Source: Euphorbia lathyris
Taxonomy: Eukaryota > Streptophyta > Magnoliopsida > Malpighiales > Euphorbiaceae
NCBI RefSeq assembly: GCF_963576675.1
Contig: NC_088911.1
Span: forward strand, 32,286,501 to 32,350,500
DNA: 64,000 bases
Direction of reading: 5' to 3'
Shown here: one piece after another, positions 1-11,788 of the stretch
Numbering within the stretch: position 1 is the stretch's first letter
Layout: each line of letters begins with the position of its first letter
Notes under the pieces: model-generated
The model's database searches: none
Told to the model about the DNA's origin: nothing
What the model saw: the letters and a program-made list of their open reading frames with translations, nothing else
Made by a program: the position numbers and the translations under genes

Positions 1-2957
1 TATTATCTAGATCCAAGCCAAGAATAAGTGAGAGCAAGCTTAAGCACAGAAATCGAATAGGCTGTGAGGGAGCTAAAAGAGATTGGCAATAAGAATACAG
101 AGGTGCCTAGCTTTTTAACAGCAGCAAATCGGCATATCACCACTTCTATTCTTAGGCATCCTAACATTCCAGGTCCTTCCCGTCCCTCACCACCGGAGCC
201 GCCAGCAGACCTTCTCTTCCTACCCTACCAGGCACACTCACTCAAGCGCATCTAGGACTACTCGCCTTACTGGCTTACCGTACTGACCAAAGACGGACAT
301 AGCGCACTGCCCACCCACGGATATGCTACTACGACCAGACAAGCCTTGAAGAAGACAGAAATGGTGCGACAACAAAGATTCATCCCCATACTGATCCTGA
401 TCCAGTGGGAGAGGAAAGCAAAGAAAGAAGAAGGGAAGGCCCTGAAGAGAAGGGTCAAAAATGCCGTCGTGCTTTCGCAAGCTAAGGAGCAAGGCGCCGG
501 AAGAATACTCTTCCGCCTGAGCGCAGGTTCCCTCTATTTGAATTGAATGCTATCGTAATATTATCTTATCTTACGACTGCCTTTTGAAAGGGAAGGAAAC
601 CGGTGTAATCGAAAATCTCTCTCCTACGGAAAAGTGGCTTAAGAGTTTTAGCTCTTTCTTCGAAAGTCCCCCTACTGATAGATTGCTTAGTGTGATAGAG
701 ATAGAAGAGTTTACTAAATGAATTAGCGGGGGAGACGAAGCGAGCAAAAGATGTGATTAAATTCTTAGAGGGAAGACCAACTCTCATCTTTCCCAACCAA
801 GAAGAAAGAAGATGAGCCGATTCAAGATGGAAGTGAAATGTTGAAATGGAGTGATCCAGGCCTCTCTTTCCCTTGTACCCCTTTCCTCTTTACCACCTGC
901 CTTTGCTTTCTGTAGTAATTAATTACCTTTAACTAACCCTTCTATTTCTATTAGAACTCTGAGATGAGAGCTAAAATGCGGGATTTCTTTTCGTATGATA
1001 CCCCTTTGCTAAAGACAGCTAAGGATAAGCCTGAAGCTAACAGAAGAACTCATAGCTAACAAAGCTTTCCCACAACAACAAGCAAATGACGTCTTTATTG
1101 ACCGTTTAGTAGCTTAATCTTATTATAGGGATGAAAGAGTTAAACGATGTTCGTATGATTCGTATGAAAGGTTAGTGACGTCTCGGATGGGGAGCAACAA
1201 AGCCGAGTTAACTCCCTTAGCTACCGTCGCTTAGCTTGGATGCTACTATTCCTAACAAGCTAATTGAAGAAATACCGATATATAGGGAGGGCATAGGGCT
1301 GGTTAACCCAGAAAAGAAAGGGATTAACAATATAATCTATATAGGGTTCTCCACCATTAGATTCTTTATGACGTCATACCTCTCCTTTTAGTCGAGCTAC
1401 TTCATACCTGTTAGCTAAAATAATAAAATGGTATTAAAATTTTTTGCCATACTTTAAAGGCAAGTGAACTAGTTAGGCGATCCCCTTTTGGCTGCTGTAG
1501 CTCTTGGGGGAGCGGCTAATGCAGTGAACGATCTTAAAGATTGCAATACCCAGCAACATAATTCTGAATGTTGCTACAACTAACAAGAGAGGAATATATA
1601 TAACATATAAAAGGAATACCTCTTATTCATTCTTAGCTAACTCTTCCTGAAAGAAGTTCTTAGCAAAGGTTAGGAAAGGAGTGAAAGACTCGCGCTAAGA
1701 GAATAAAAAATTTCGTCCATTAAGATTAAGGGCATGCACACCGCGGAAAGGAAACAAGGGTTAATTGGCCGCACTCTACCCTGTTATGGGACAATCAAGG
1801 GATTGTCAAACGAAGCACTGGGAAAGATAGCTCGCAAGACTGATAGGTTTCAGAGATCTCATTCTTCCTGTAGGTTCTATCCCTCCCTCAATGGAGGAAC
1901 ACAGCCGCCTACGTTTCTTGAACCACGATTCCTCCACTGTCAATGTGAAAGAGCGTGAATCGCTATAGAACGAACCGAGTGCTAACTCCAATCCTTGCCA
2001 TTCATAACTGCCCATGTGAGTAGTCATTCCTAGTGCTAACTACTATAAGTGTTTTACTAGCCAGTGGTAAAAATGAAAACCGTGATGTACCAGTCCCTTG
2101 CTTATAGAACGATTGGTTTAGTCAACTTCAACTTTTGCTTCTTCCTTGCCCAGATGCTCTTGTAAGGAAAAATACTCATCTTCAGCTTGGCACGAGGGGA
2201 AAAATAAATCGATGTCAGTAATGAAGCAGGCGGGCGCTCAGTTAGTATGAGTGCTTAAAGCCTCAGTGGATATGCAATATCGTCGGGTTCAAGCAGAAGG
2301 TGGCAAGCGCCGGTGTTCATACTCGAGTTGTTAAAATAGAATATAGATAAAAGTAGGAGTCGATTTCAGACTGAGCTAGAGAAAGCATTTTACTCTTCAG
2401 CTGAGTAGAGCGGTTCAACTCAGGAGTGGAATGAATAGGTTCAGGCGTCAGGCCGGAAGCTCCATTTCTTTATGCCTATCCTTCCTTGTGGTTTCGGTCG
2501 GTGAGCGTCTGTTCTACAGTCTTTGTCCCAGCTGTCCAAGGTTTTCTAGTGGGCATGGGCTCTACTTCTATCTTCCAATAAGTTATTCCTTGACGGTGCT
2601 AGATCAGATCTTGATGTATGTAATTGCAGGGAATCTCATTGAGAAAAACAATTGCCTTTGCCTTCTCTCTTTCAAGCGGTGAAGACTCCTTTCGGGAAGC
2701 TCCTTTAACTAACAGCCAGCCTTTGGTCTTTTGTGATCGAATACAACCTATGAAGAGTTGTATGCCTACATAACCCATCATCTCCCAGACAGACCAAAGG
2801 AGAAGGTAGGTATCAGATCTATAATGATCTGTAGTGTAGTTCTTGCAGGCTTGTGCGGGTAAGCAAGGGAAACTTACGAATAAGATCAAAAGGGTCGTAA
2901 ACTCGGTAACATGCTTCGCTCTTCGCTTTTGTTCAATTATAAAAAAAAAGAACCACT
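1..2957. other. Intergenic DNA downstream of atp6, no recognised gene
   Basis: Only short open frames of fewer than 100 codons occur on either strand, and none resembles a plant mitochondrial, plastid or transposon protein that I recognise. I saw no tRNA T-loop with a matching acceptor stem. The base composition is typical of plant mitochondrial spacer. The right end contains the 3' flank of atp6, which on the minus strand begins with a run of about nine T residues just after the stop codon. No classical terminator hairpin is evident there. Confidence 0.7.
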
Positions 2958-4226
2958 TTAATGGAGATTTATAGCATCATTCAAGTAAATACAGATTAAG
3001 ATCGTAAAAACATAAGCTTGCAATATAGCAACACCTAATTCCAGACCGGTTAATGCAAGAACTATAAATAAAGGACCAAGATCCCCTATGAAATAGAAAA
3101 GATCATTCATACATAGCATAGTCCAAGCGAACCCACTTAAAATCTTTACTAAACTATGACCGGCCATCATATTAGCAAATAAACGTATTCCTAAGCTTAA
3201 TGCACGAAAACAATAAGAGATTAGCTCAAGGAGTACTAAAAAGGGTGCTAACGGGAGTGGGACTCCTGCGGGTAATAAGAAGCTTAAAAAATGAAGCCCA
3301 TTCTTTTGAAATCCAATTAGGGTAATGCCAATAAAAAGAGAAAATGAGAGACCCAAAGTAATGAGAAAATGACTTGTAACTGTGAAGCTATAAGGTATCA
3401 TACCCTGGAGATTACAAAATAACAAAAAAAGAAAAGTAACCAAGATGCAAGGGAAAAACTTTTGTTTCACATTTCCGGAAAGACCACCTATTTGTTCGTT
3501 TACCAGGTTCAGCACGAAATCATAAATAAGCTCTACCAAGGATTGCCAAGCATTTGGTACTAACTTTCCTCCTCCCTTTTTAGTAAGAAAATAAAAAAGA
3601 AGTATGACCAAACTGAGAGTTAGCAGCATAAACAAAGATGAATTTGTGAATGAGAAATACAAGTTTCCTATATGAATAGGAATCAATGGGAGAATGGAAA
3701 ATTGCTCAAGCGGGCTGGGGATTACCTCGTCTTTCAAAATCTTTTCCAAAAAAATTCTGAAATAACTGGAGGTGTCCCATTCGTCTTCTAAAGACTTATG
3801 GACCAAACACAGAAAGTGATACTTATCTCGTGTGTGTGTTTGGGGTGGAATCTCTTTTTTTAAGAAAAGTAACCATCGTTTTTTACTAATGCCCCTGTCA
3901 ATTTTGTTTGTATCCCGTGAGATATCTTCGAGTAACTGTGACATCCTTTTCAAATGTTCAGGAATGAGTATAGTTGCAGGCCTTGGGACCCTATGGGGTT
4001 CCTCTTCTTTTTTCTTTTTTTTTTCACCTGAACCCGAACCCGAGGCCGAGGCCCTCCCCTCCTGCACAATGAGCTTTCGTTTGGCCCGAGCAAGGGCCGC
4101 TTTATCTTTACTTTCCATTAACAAGATTAAGAAAAAAAGCAGAGCCACGACAATAAGTAAGAAAGTTGTTAGTTCTGCTGCATAACTTTGAGAAATTGTA
4201 AGGAATTTTTCTTCTAGAACAATCAT
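2958..4226 (-). CDS. atp6: ATP synthase Fo subunit a (ATP6) with long variable presequence
   Basis: The 422-residue product is the membrane subunit a of the mitochondrial F1Fo ATP synthase, which forms the proton half-channels next to the c-ring in the inner membrane. The conserved mature part begins near residue 171 with SPLEQFSILPLIPIHIGNLY and runs through five or so membrane helices. The family core CFRALSLGIRLFANMMAGH (339-357) carries the essential arginine, most likely R348, the counterpart of E. coli R210. The end YLNDAINLH is typical, and the TAA stop is encoded in the DNA rather than needing RNA editing. Residues 1-170 are a presequence. It has a hydrophobic segment (about 20-37), a Ser/Gly then Lys/Glu low-complexity tract (about 59-76), and a conserved-looking part before the mature start (about 135-170). 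Plant ATP6 presequences are known to be variable and removed. The first in-frame ATG was used. A promoter motif lies about 395 nt upstream. Unedited codons may change a few residues. Confidence 0.97.
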   Translation of the reverse strand: MIVLEEKFLTISQSYAAELTTFLLIVVALLFFLILLMESKDKAALARAKRKLIVQEGRASASGSGSGEKKKKKEEEPHRVPRPATILIPEHLKRMSQLLEDISRDTNKIDRGISKKRWLLFLKKEIPPQTHTRDKYHFLCLVHKSLEDEWDTSSYFRIFLEKILKDEVIPSPLEQFSILPLIPIHIGNLYFSFTNSSLFMLLTLSLVILLFYFLTKKGGGKLVPNAWQSLVELIYDFVLNLVNEQIGGLSGNVKQKFFPCILVTFLFLLFCNLQGMIPYSFTVTSHFLITLGLSFSLFIGITLIGFQKNGLHFLSFLLPAGVPLPLAPFLVLLELISYCFRALSLGIRLFANMMAGHSLVKILSGFAWTMLCMNDLFYFIGDLGPLFIVLALTGLELGVAILQAYVFTILICIYLNDAINLH

Positions 4227-4251
4227 TTGCTTGAGAACTCTTTTTTCTGCC

Positions 4252-4548
4252 TTATTTGGAACGAGGGGCCCGAAGGCTGAGAATCCCGGTTACGAGAGGG
4301 ATTCTTAAATCTTTAAAAAGGTGAGCGAGTGGGCGGATAGGTGGGTCTATGGGACTCGAACTCAATTCTGGGGCTATGGGACTTGAACCAATTTCTTTCT
4401 GCCATGGCCCTATGAACTTGGGTGTGTAAAGCATCTCGCTTAAGTAGATCGAAGCGAAGAAAGCATAGTTCAAGATCCCACTCTTTCTAGTCATAAAGTC
4501 TCGTAGGCAACAGTGACCGGCTTCGCGGGACCATTTCGGTCCACTCAA
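4252..4548 (-). CDS. Small ORF (98 codons) in the atp6 leader, function unknown
   Basis: This open frame lies between the apparent atp6 promoter and the atp6 start. Its stop is only 25 nt upstream of the atp6 ATG, so it would be part of the same transcript. The predicted 98-residue protein has no domain that I recognise. Its first third overlaps a sequence element repeated near 25.8 kb, and its middle contains a near-tandem duplication (Ser-Ser-Pro-Ile twice). It may be leader sequence that happens to be open, or a small upstream ORF. There is no evidence that it is translated. Confidence 0.25.
   Translation of the reverse strand: MSGPKWSREAGHCCLRDFMTRKSGILNYAFFASIYLSEMLYTPKFIGPWQKEIGSSPIAPELSSSPIDPPIRPLAHLFKDLRIPLVTGILSLRAPRSK
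4347..4400. repeat. Imperfect tandem duplication in the atp6 leader
   Basis: Two adjacent units of about 26 bp begin CTATGGGACTCGAACTCAAT and CTATGGGACTTGAACCAAT. They resemble tRNA T-arm sequence on the minus strand, but no tRNA cloverleaf can be built around either. Confidence 0.55.
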
Positions 4549-4567
4549 GGCTAAGCTCTATTGGGCG
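4503..4567. repeat. Dispersed repeat copy 1 (atp6 leader), partner near 25.8 kb
   Basis: The segment around GGCTTCGCGGGACCATTTCG, together with a flanking CTCTATTGGGCG block, recurs in the same orientation at 25775-25901. In this copy the two blocks are close together. In the other copy they are separated by an insertion that contains an 18 bp tandem repeat. A small hairpin (GGACC-ATTTC-GGTCC) is conserved in both copies. Because this copy sits just downstream of the atp6 promoter, it would be at the start of the atp6 transcript. Confidence 0.8.
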
Positions 4568-4619
4568 CTGCTTTCTTGATTCTGAAGATGACGAGTGAGA
4601 GTCCTTGTCTCTGTTTTTT

Positions 4620-4628
4620 TCTCTTACG
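4620..4628 (-). promoter_or_regulatory. Dicot-type mitochondrial promoter motif for atp6
   Basis: The minus strand reads CGTAAGAGA preceded by the AT-rich AAATAT. It matches the CRTAAGAGA nonanucleotide with upstream AT box known for dicot mitochondrial promoters. Transcription would start within or just after the motif and run leftward, giving an atp6 leader of about 390-400 nt. The location and orientation fit atp6. The call is by motif only. Confidence 0.75.
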
Positions 4629-7600
4629 ATATTTCGAGTTGGATCGAGAGGGCGGTCCGGCAGGCTAGCGATCAGAAAGAAAAAATCTATTCTATATACG
4701 TTATTTCTGGACCAACACTTTTCTTATACTTCAAGTGTGTATTACCAATTTTCCAATTCTTCTTAGAGTGGTTCAGGTTGGGTTCTTGCTTTCTAGATTG
4801 ATTTAGTGCCAACCACCTCCCTTTACTGATCAAAAAGGTTGTGATTGCATTTCCTTTCTCTTGAAAATCGTCTGCTCTACGAGAAGAAAACGGAATCAGT
4901 TACTAAAGAAAAAGACAAAAAGTAACTGCAACAGGATCAAGAGAAAGAGGGACTCTAGATGGATGGAAAGAGCAGACTCGCAAGAAAGATCTTCACCGGT
5001 GGAAGGCAAGCATAGGCTGAATAAGAGGGCATCTAATATCATAAGATATGATCTTAGCTAAAATTTTTGATTTTCATCGAAAAAACCCGGCTTTTAGCAA
5101 CTTTTTCATCTAAAATTCTAGATTTTAGAACATTCTTTGGCAGTGATAAATCTAGATTGCTCAGCAATCTAGGTTCAGTAAGCAACTGAACTAAGTGTTC
5201 AGTAAGCCCTCATCTATCTCTTTCTTTACCGCATTCCGTCGCCCACCGGAACAGCCCTTTCATCAATTCCGGGATCAGCCACATAGCAGCTGGCTGGCGC
5301 CCCTTTGTGGATTCCTTACATAGTTTAGTTTTATCACTTTTAGGCCTTTAATCCTACGATCCCTGCGTCTTTGTTCGAAACCTCAGCGATTAAACCACCA
5401 ACATTGCCAAGTTTCAATCAGAACATGGGATACATAGTATTCATCTATAGATCTATAGAATCAAAGAATCGAGACGAATAATTCACTCTCTTGAGAATCC
5501 TATGAACATGAATTCAATACTTCTATATGATATTTATTCATGCATCGTAATAAACGGTATTTGATGATCCGACGGGGGAGAGGCGGAGGTGAGCAGGGTC
5601 CGACATGATCGATCCCGATCTTTGATAAATATCTGGGAATGAGCTGCGATAGTACATGGTTCGTATAAAAAAGACTAACCATTCCATCGCTTTCTTCAAA
5701 GATTTCTTATTCATCAATCACTAGAAATTACGTTAAAGAAAGAAGCAACTAGCATCTATCTATTACGAGTCCTCTCTGCATCTGTAGTATTATATAAAGA
5801 CTTCGCAGCTCTAAAGCTAAAGACCCTTTTTTACTATCTGTCCAGCGCTCATTCGACCTCATCCGTAACCATCAATCTTCTCCTCAGCGCGTAGAATGAA
5901 TGTTCAATTGAAAGAGAGCGAAGGATCCCTTCAAGAGCTGACTGAGCCGATTGGCGAACTCTCGTTTAGAGTAGCTATGCTACGATACATTTAATATGGA
6001 TGAGATTTCTAAGCAAAGAGTACGAAATGGATACCTTGGTTCTTTACCGATCCTAGTTGAATCAATAGATGCGGGATTTTAGGTCTTAGGAGGAAAGGAG
6101 GTTTTCTATGAACAGATGCTTACTTTTCAACAATATGATGGCTACTTGTGGTTTGAGTTATTTGGGCTTTTCAGGGGCCTGCTTTTACGTGGTGCAACAA
6201 GCGAAAAGGTCTTGCAAGGGTTCAGGAATGTTTAGACAGGGTTAGTGCGAATGCAGCTTGGAGACTACTCTTTTCTTTAGACGTATCCATGTTCCGCCGG
6301 GTATACTGAGTATAGGTAGCGGCGGTCAACACCGTACTCTCATGCCGGGGGTCCACATGTTGTTCATGCCTCCATCCCTCTCGTACCGGTGGTCAATACG
6401 AGGTGCTCCCTACTATAGGTCTATTGTCCCTCGCGCCTCTCTTGGGAAACTCTTTCTCCGGCAAGTGCCCGTGGGTGCGCCTCCTTCCCTGGCTGAGTCA
6501 AGGGGATGCTTTCTATCCTTCATTTATGATTGACCGGTTCGGCGGGTCTGCACAGGACAAAAGGACCCCCCAACCTCCAACTAACACTTTGACTAGATGG
6601 CGTATATCCGTACCGAGTACTTCTCTAAGTACGATAACTGGCAGAGTTTCTCCTAAGATCTATTAAGTAGATATGCATTTTTAAAGCACGCTGGTTCGAC
6701 GCGTAGCGGCTCACCGACTTTGATCAAGTGAAGTGGAGCATCTCCCACCAGTCCCTTCGATTCCTCATGCGAGAACTAGACTCGGCGAAGTGTCTGGATA
6801 CCGTCGCGATCATGACAGGAAGAAGCCCCGCTGATCGAAAGACCCTCCTCTTACTTACAATGAATCCCACTAGCTGTCCATTCATTCCTCTCTCCGCTCT
6901 GTAACTGAAATAGAAGCTAGACAGTGTACAGATAAGATCGATTGACAATCGACAGTTTTCTTTTCTTACATGGAAAGAAACATTGAATGTGCAACCAAGT
7001 CTGAATCAATCAAAACTGGAATTGGCTGTTATAAGCTATCACTGCTGACCGGGAAGGTAAGAAAAAGTGGATTCTTATTCTTTTTGGAATTCGTTTTACA
7101 TAATTACCAAAATTCGTTAACTTATCCAAAGAGTACTTATTTTCAGACAGCCACAAATAGCTTTTCCCTTTCTTGTTTTCCTGTTGATGGTGAGTGAAAT
7201 AGGGTTGCTTATACTTGGAGTATCTTAGCAATTCATGGTGATGAAGTCAGTTTAGGCTATTCTTCATTCCTGGCAAGCAAGAAAGTATCGACTCTCTAAA
7301 TAGTGGAAGCTCGGTTCCCGGGCAATCCATCCTAATCAAGTAGGAACAGAACTCTTCTTGCATCCGTTCACTCCTGACATCCCCTAACTTTGACAAGGCA
7401 ACAAACAAGTAAGCTCTTAGCGCTTCTTTGCTTTGGCAAAGGCTACTCGCTCGCGTCGCGGTAGAGCTCTCTTTGTTAGCTTTATTGCTGGCTTTAAGCC
7501 TACCTCCTACAGTCTAACCTACTGTTAAGTCCTTACTTATAGCCCTAGGAAAGGCGCGGGGGTGACAATAGTCGTTTGAGTGCTAACTGTAGCGGATTAA

Positions 7601-7922
7601 ATGGCAGCAGAGTCGGGAACAGGAAAAGAAGCTTCGACCTCTAGGGCAAGAAGAAATGGGACCGAAACCCTGTTATGGCAAGGGTGATACGACTTCCATT
7701 TGCTATTGGATACCAGATCCGATCGACCCTTCTCTCAATTACATCCATCCTTCTCTCTTCTTTCGAGACGTTGAGGGGTGAGAATGAGAAGGAGATAACT
7801 TTTAACAAAAGCAGTCTACTCATGTACTAATCTAATGGTAAAATGGCAAGGTCCAGGATGCAGAAATTCCTCCTCAAAGTGGAATCTAGTAAAAAAAAGC
7901 TTACTCCAACCTTACGATCACT
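4629..7922. other. Intergenic DNA between the atp6 promoter and the gag relic
   Basis: Apart from the inverted-repeat copy at 5035-5130, no known gene was recognised. Open frames at 6258-6533 (91 codons, plus) and 6403-6666 (87 codons, plus) overlap in different frames over a relatively GC-rich stretch (about 6.28-6.55 kb). Neither has a recognisable domain. Confidence 0.6.
5035..5130 (+). repeat. Inverted repeat copy A (~96 bp), partner at 11789-11884
   Basis: This stretch is the reverse complement of 11789-11884 with perhaps 15% differences. The most conserved core includes TCATCGAAAAAACCCGGCTT. Each copy starts with AATATCATAAGATA, one base away from the mitochondrial promoter nonanucleotide. 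The pair is about 6.7 kb apart in opposite orientation, so recombination between them would invert the intervening DNA. Confidence 0.85.
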
Positions 7923-9265
7923 TCAAATGGCATCTTTCCGTAATCTTTCCTCTTCTTCTGAGGAGTCTTCCCATACATTCAAGACCATAACTGCATAGAC
8001 ACTGCCCATATTCATCTTCTCCTTAGGATTCAGAATTTCCTCCACAAGAGTCCCCATCACATCATCTTCAGAGACTCCAGAGCCAGAGCTAATCAAAGAA
8101 AACCCTATGATCGGGGAGAGGGTTCCTCTGAGTAGAAGGCTTTTTGGAATCCGGATCTGTAATCTTCTTTGCATCAATCAGATCCTGGATTTCATGCCTC
8201 AACCTCATGCAAAAGTCAGTATTGTGCCCATGTTTGTTGTTGATGGAAATTGCATAACCCCTTTGCTATCGTTTGTTGAGTTGGCTTCTCATCGCAGGGC
8301 TTGAAGTAAACCCTGCTTATGAAGTCTTTCAAAGACTTTACTTTGGACAATGCTTGATTAAAAGTGGAAAACTTTCGCCTTTCGACTGCATTCACCTCTA
8401 CTGTCTTTACAACTTCACTACTTCCAGCTCCCGCGGAACCACTGTAATTGCTTTTAGTCCACTTGGTATATGCCTTCTTAGGTTCATGGTCTGCTTCGAC
8501 CGTCAAACCAACTTCATACATTTCATTGAATCCAGGGAAATGCATGTACTTGATCTTCTCATTAATATACGGCTGGGCTTTTTTTATCACCATCCGGATT
8601 TGTTCCTTCTCACTTGGCCGGTCTTCCATGGTAGCCACCTTTGATCTCCATCCTCTAACATAGTCAGAGAAAGTCTCACCCTGCTTCTGCTTGGTGTTCT
8701 CAAGCTCATTTACCGTAACTTTAAGCATTGTGTTAAAGTTGTATTGCGCCACGAAAGCTTTGGCCAGATCTTTCCACTCCTTCTTCACGGCAGATGTAAG
8801 GGTTTGGTACCATATCAGGGCCGACCCTTCTAGATAAGCATTAAAGAGGTTTGTGACTTGAACCTCATTAAGCCCAGTTGTACCCATGATGGTCAGATAT
8901 AATTCCAAGTGTGCCTGAGGATCACCAGTGCCATCAAACTTCTTCATATCAGGAAGTTTGAATTTGTTCGGAAGAGCTCCCTTAGCCAATCGACCCTTCA
9001 GGTCATAGATTTCAGTGTTCAGAGTTTTTAGGCCATGGATGTTCTTGACCTCTTCTAGGATACTTTCTTTCCATGCCTGAGCCTTCTCAGCTTCCAGTTT
9101 GGCAGCTGCTTCTTTCTTGGCTGCATTATCAGCCGTGTCACTTGCTTCCTCATCAGCGGCATTTCTGGTGGTTCGCTCCGTTTCTGCTTCTTGATTTGGT
9201 GGAGGCTGGCTTAGAAAGAAATGCCAATCGGGAACTAATAGCTTTGCCTCCAATTGCTCTGACAT
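7923..9265 (-). pseudogene. Ty3/gypsy retrotransposon gag, long open frame then frameshifted
   Basis: Residues 1-349 (9265 to 8216) form an uninterrupted gag-like protein. An acidic/alanine-rich N-terminus is followed by the retrotransposon gag core: KFDGTGDPQAHLELYLTIM, then LEGSALIWYQTL, then a segment around GETFSDYVRGWRSKV. The frame stops at 8216, but homology to the gag C-terminus continues leftward in another frame (RLRHEIQDLIDAKKI) and then in a third (7923-8177). That gives at least two frameshifts. In the nucleus this protein packages element RNA; here it is an imported relic with no adjacent protease, RT or integrase. The 349 clean codons suggest a fairly recent transfer or chance preservation. 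No mitochondrial promoter motif was seen upstream. Confidence 0.88.
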
Positions 9266-11788
9266 ACTAACTAACCGAGATTAAAAAAAGCATTCGGCAT
9301 ACGAACTCCTTTCTTCACTCCGCTCGCCTCACTCCTACCTGACCTGTAGCTTCGTCATGACAACCCCTTAATTAAAGTTGGAAAGAAAAGTCATTTGCCT
9401 TGGAGACCTATAGCCCACTCTACGCTCCTTTCAAGTAGAAAACCTCACTCTGCTCGACTCTGACCTTTTCCACCTGCCCTTGAGCCCTACGCAGACCATA
9501 GCCCAGACTTGATGTGACGATTACCAGACGTTTGGTTTGACCTACGCTTTTTTAGGCTTTTTTCTCCTTATCAGTCGCCCTCCGCATCGCCTTCCCTTCT
9601 TTATCGCTTTCTTTCAGGCTGGCAGGCTTGAGAAGCATTCCCGATCCTTTCCTTCCTCTCTTTCCAGTGGTCGAAGCCGGCTAAGGGCCATTTCCTTTGC
9701 CAGCCTTCCAGTCTTATCTTATATATAAGTAGTCCAATCCCTTGTTGTCGTATAGCGAAGAACTTTTTTTCCGTTAGTCCCTTATTCTGATACTGAGAAG
9801 GGTAAATTGACTTCTTCCTTATAATCTAAGCTCTAAAAATTCCTTTAGGAGTTGGAATCTCTGAAAGCGGGGGAATTTATGGGTCTTTTTCCATACCCCA
9901 AGGTAATTGAATAGAAAATTGCCCCTGATATGACTAAGCGCTAGGGGACATCAAAGATGAAGGTAGTTTACTTGTTAAGGAAGATTCCAATATTCACTTT
10001 ACTTTAGGAAAGCAATGGACCTCAGACCTATAGAATATCGAGAGCTAATAGAGAGCATGGACAGCTTAGGAATCATAACAGAAGAGACCGCCAGGAAATA
10101 AAGGATGAAAGCTAGCAGTCCCCTCTAAAGAGCTTTCGGGGACAGTTTCACGATCTATGACATCAACTTAGGAAGCAATATCAGACTTTAACCGCTTGCA
10201 CCAATTGACTAAGCCACTGGGGGTGATTCACCTGCATCTCCATTTCCTCGATGCGAACCATACATAGAAGGAAAGCGAATCCAAAGCTTGAACAGATAAT
10301 AAATAGGCTTAACCGCTAAGGTATTTTACTCTAATGAGTAAACTACCTCTAACGAGTAAACTACCTTGATGGCCTGCAGCTCCTATTTGAAAAAAGCCAT
10401 TCTCGATGCAGCTTCTTCTTTCACAAGGGACTCCGCCATTCAATCTACTATCTCCAACTTTTTACGTGACATCTTGGTTGAGATGACTAACAGGGCAAGG
10501 GCAGAGCCCACTAAAATATAGGCATATATATACAAAGGCAGCTTCAGTATAATAAGGAGAGTACCGCCGGTGGCAGAGCCTATTCCACATGTTCCAGTGC
10601 TAGTTAACCAAATAGAACCCATTGAAGCACCATAAACATCCGAGCAAGCATGAAAGACGGAGGCAGAGGCATTTGACCGAGTCTAAGAAGCTTCCCCGCC
10701 ATCCATCCGTCCGTCTAATTCTAGTTCGAAAAAAGGTAGAGCTAGCAGATCGAAGACGGCCTATTGGCAGCGGAATCAATCAATAGTGGAGCCAATTCCA
10801 GAGCGAGCATCCCCCCAGCGAATCCAATTCCAGTCCTATTCATTGGGGATGTAGGTCCAGCGATTCGAAATAGAGACCCAGTTGAGCGGAGCAACGCTTT
10901 GCTAAGAACCCAGTCTCATGCGAAGGATAGTCAGTTGGTCTCAGGTAGCTCTGTCTTTATTGCCGTGGACTTTACCTCCGCGACACCCCTAAAAAGGCAT
11001 ATGTTGGGACACCCCTTGTAACACGTTGTATTCCACTATACACTCTAATTATAGGAACACATACAAATGCCATAACTACATATATAGGAACGCAAGCACT
11101 TGTCGAAACACTATTCTTTCTGCAACTCGATTTGCTGGTTTTTCTTGTCTACTGCTGGCTGGCTCCCAGGCTTTCCTGCTGCCTTTTTCAATGCCTCTCC
11201 CACAGCTTGAATCGCTGGTGCCTCAACCTCTGCTAGTGGTTTTGTGGATTCACCTACTTATGCCTGGGGCTCAAGCCCTTATGGATAAATAGGTGGTTCT
11301 GAATCAACGGGCTCTTCTGCCCCCGTATAGCGACTCTCTGCTGCTTTTACTTAGCCAAAAGCTAACCTGCCGCCTTTGACTCTGCTATGAGTGAATCTAC
11401 TCCGGCTCTGGGTGAAACAACCACTGCGACTGCCTTTGACCATACCTTTACCTATGCCTATATTCATATCTTCCAGTTGCAGATCCAGAGCGAGTAGTTT
11501 CTTCAGTAGAGCCGGTTGATTCCGGCGATTCTGTTGATGAAGCAGTCGAAATACATGGTTGAGTCAGTCGAAGAAGCAGTCGACCGAGCAGTAGATCCTG
11601 TCGATTCAGCAGAAGTAGATCTAGAACCAGCTTCCCCACCACTACCTCCACCAGCAGCATAACGCCTAGTAAGACGGGGAAGGAGTGTTATGAAAGGGAG
11701 AAAGAGGGATTGGAGGTTCAAAGAAAAGCTTCTCTTTATCCCTTTTATCCCTTGCTGAGCAATCGAGGTGAATCACAGCCAAATCTAG
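9266..11788. other. Intergenic DNA, no recognised gene
   Basis: No recognisable coding sequence was found. It holds an 18 bp near-perfect direct duplication at about 10331-10366 (TAAYGAGTAAACTACCTY), and a related AGGTAGTTTACT on the opposite strand near 9962. Short open frames at 10764-11021 and 11026-11292 do not resemble known proteins. The stretch 11448-11721 encodes only Ser/Thr/Gly-rich low-complexity peptides on the minus strand. Confidence 0.6.

Noticed and set aside
3832..4185. 117-codon plus-strand open frame
   Set aside because: It lies wholly inside the atp6 presequence on the other strand. Its low-complexity Phe and Pro-Glu tracts are the complement of the Lys and Ser/Gly tracts.
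4347..4400. Minus-strand tRNA T-arm-like sequences
   Set aside because: These are two near-identical tandem units without cloverleaf partners. They look like a leader duplication instead.
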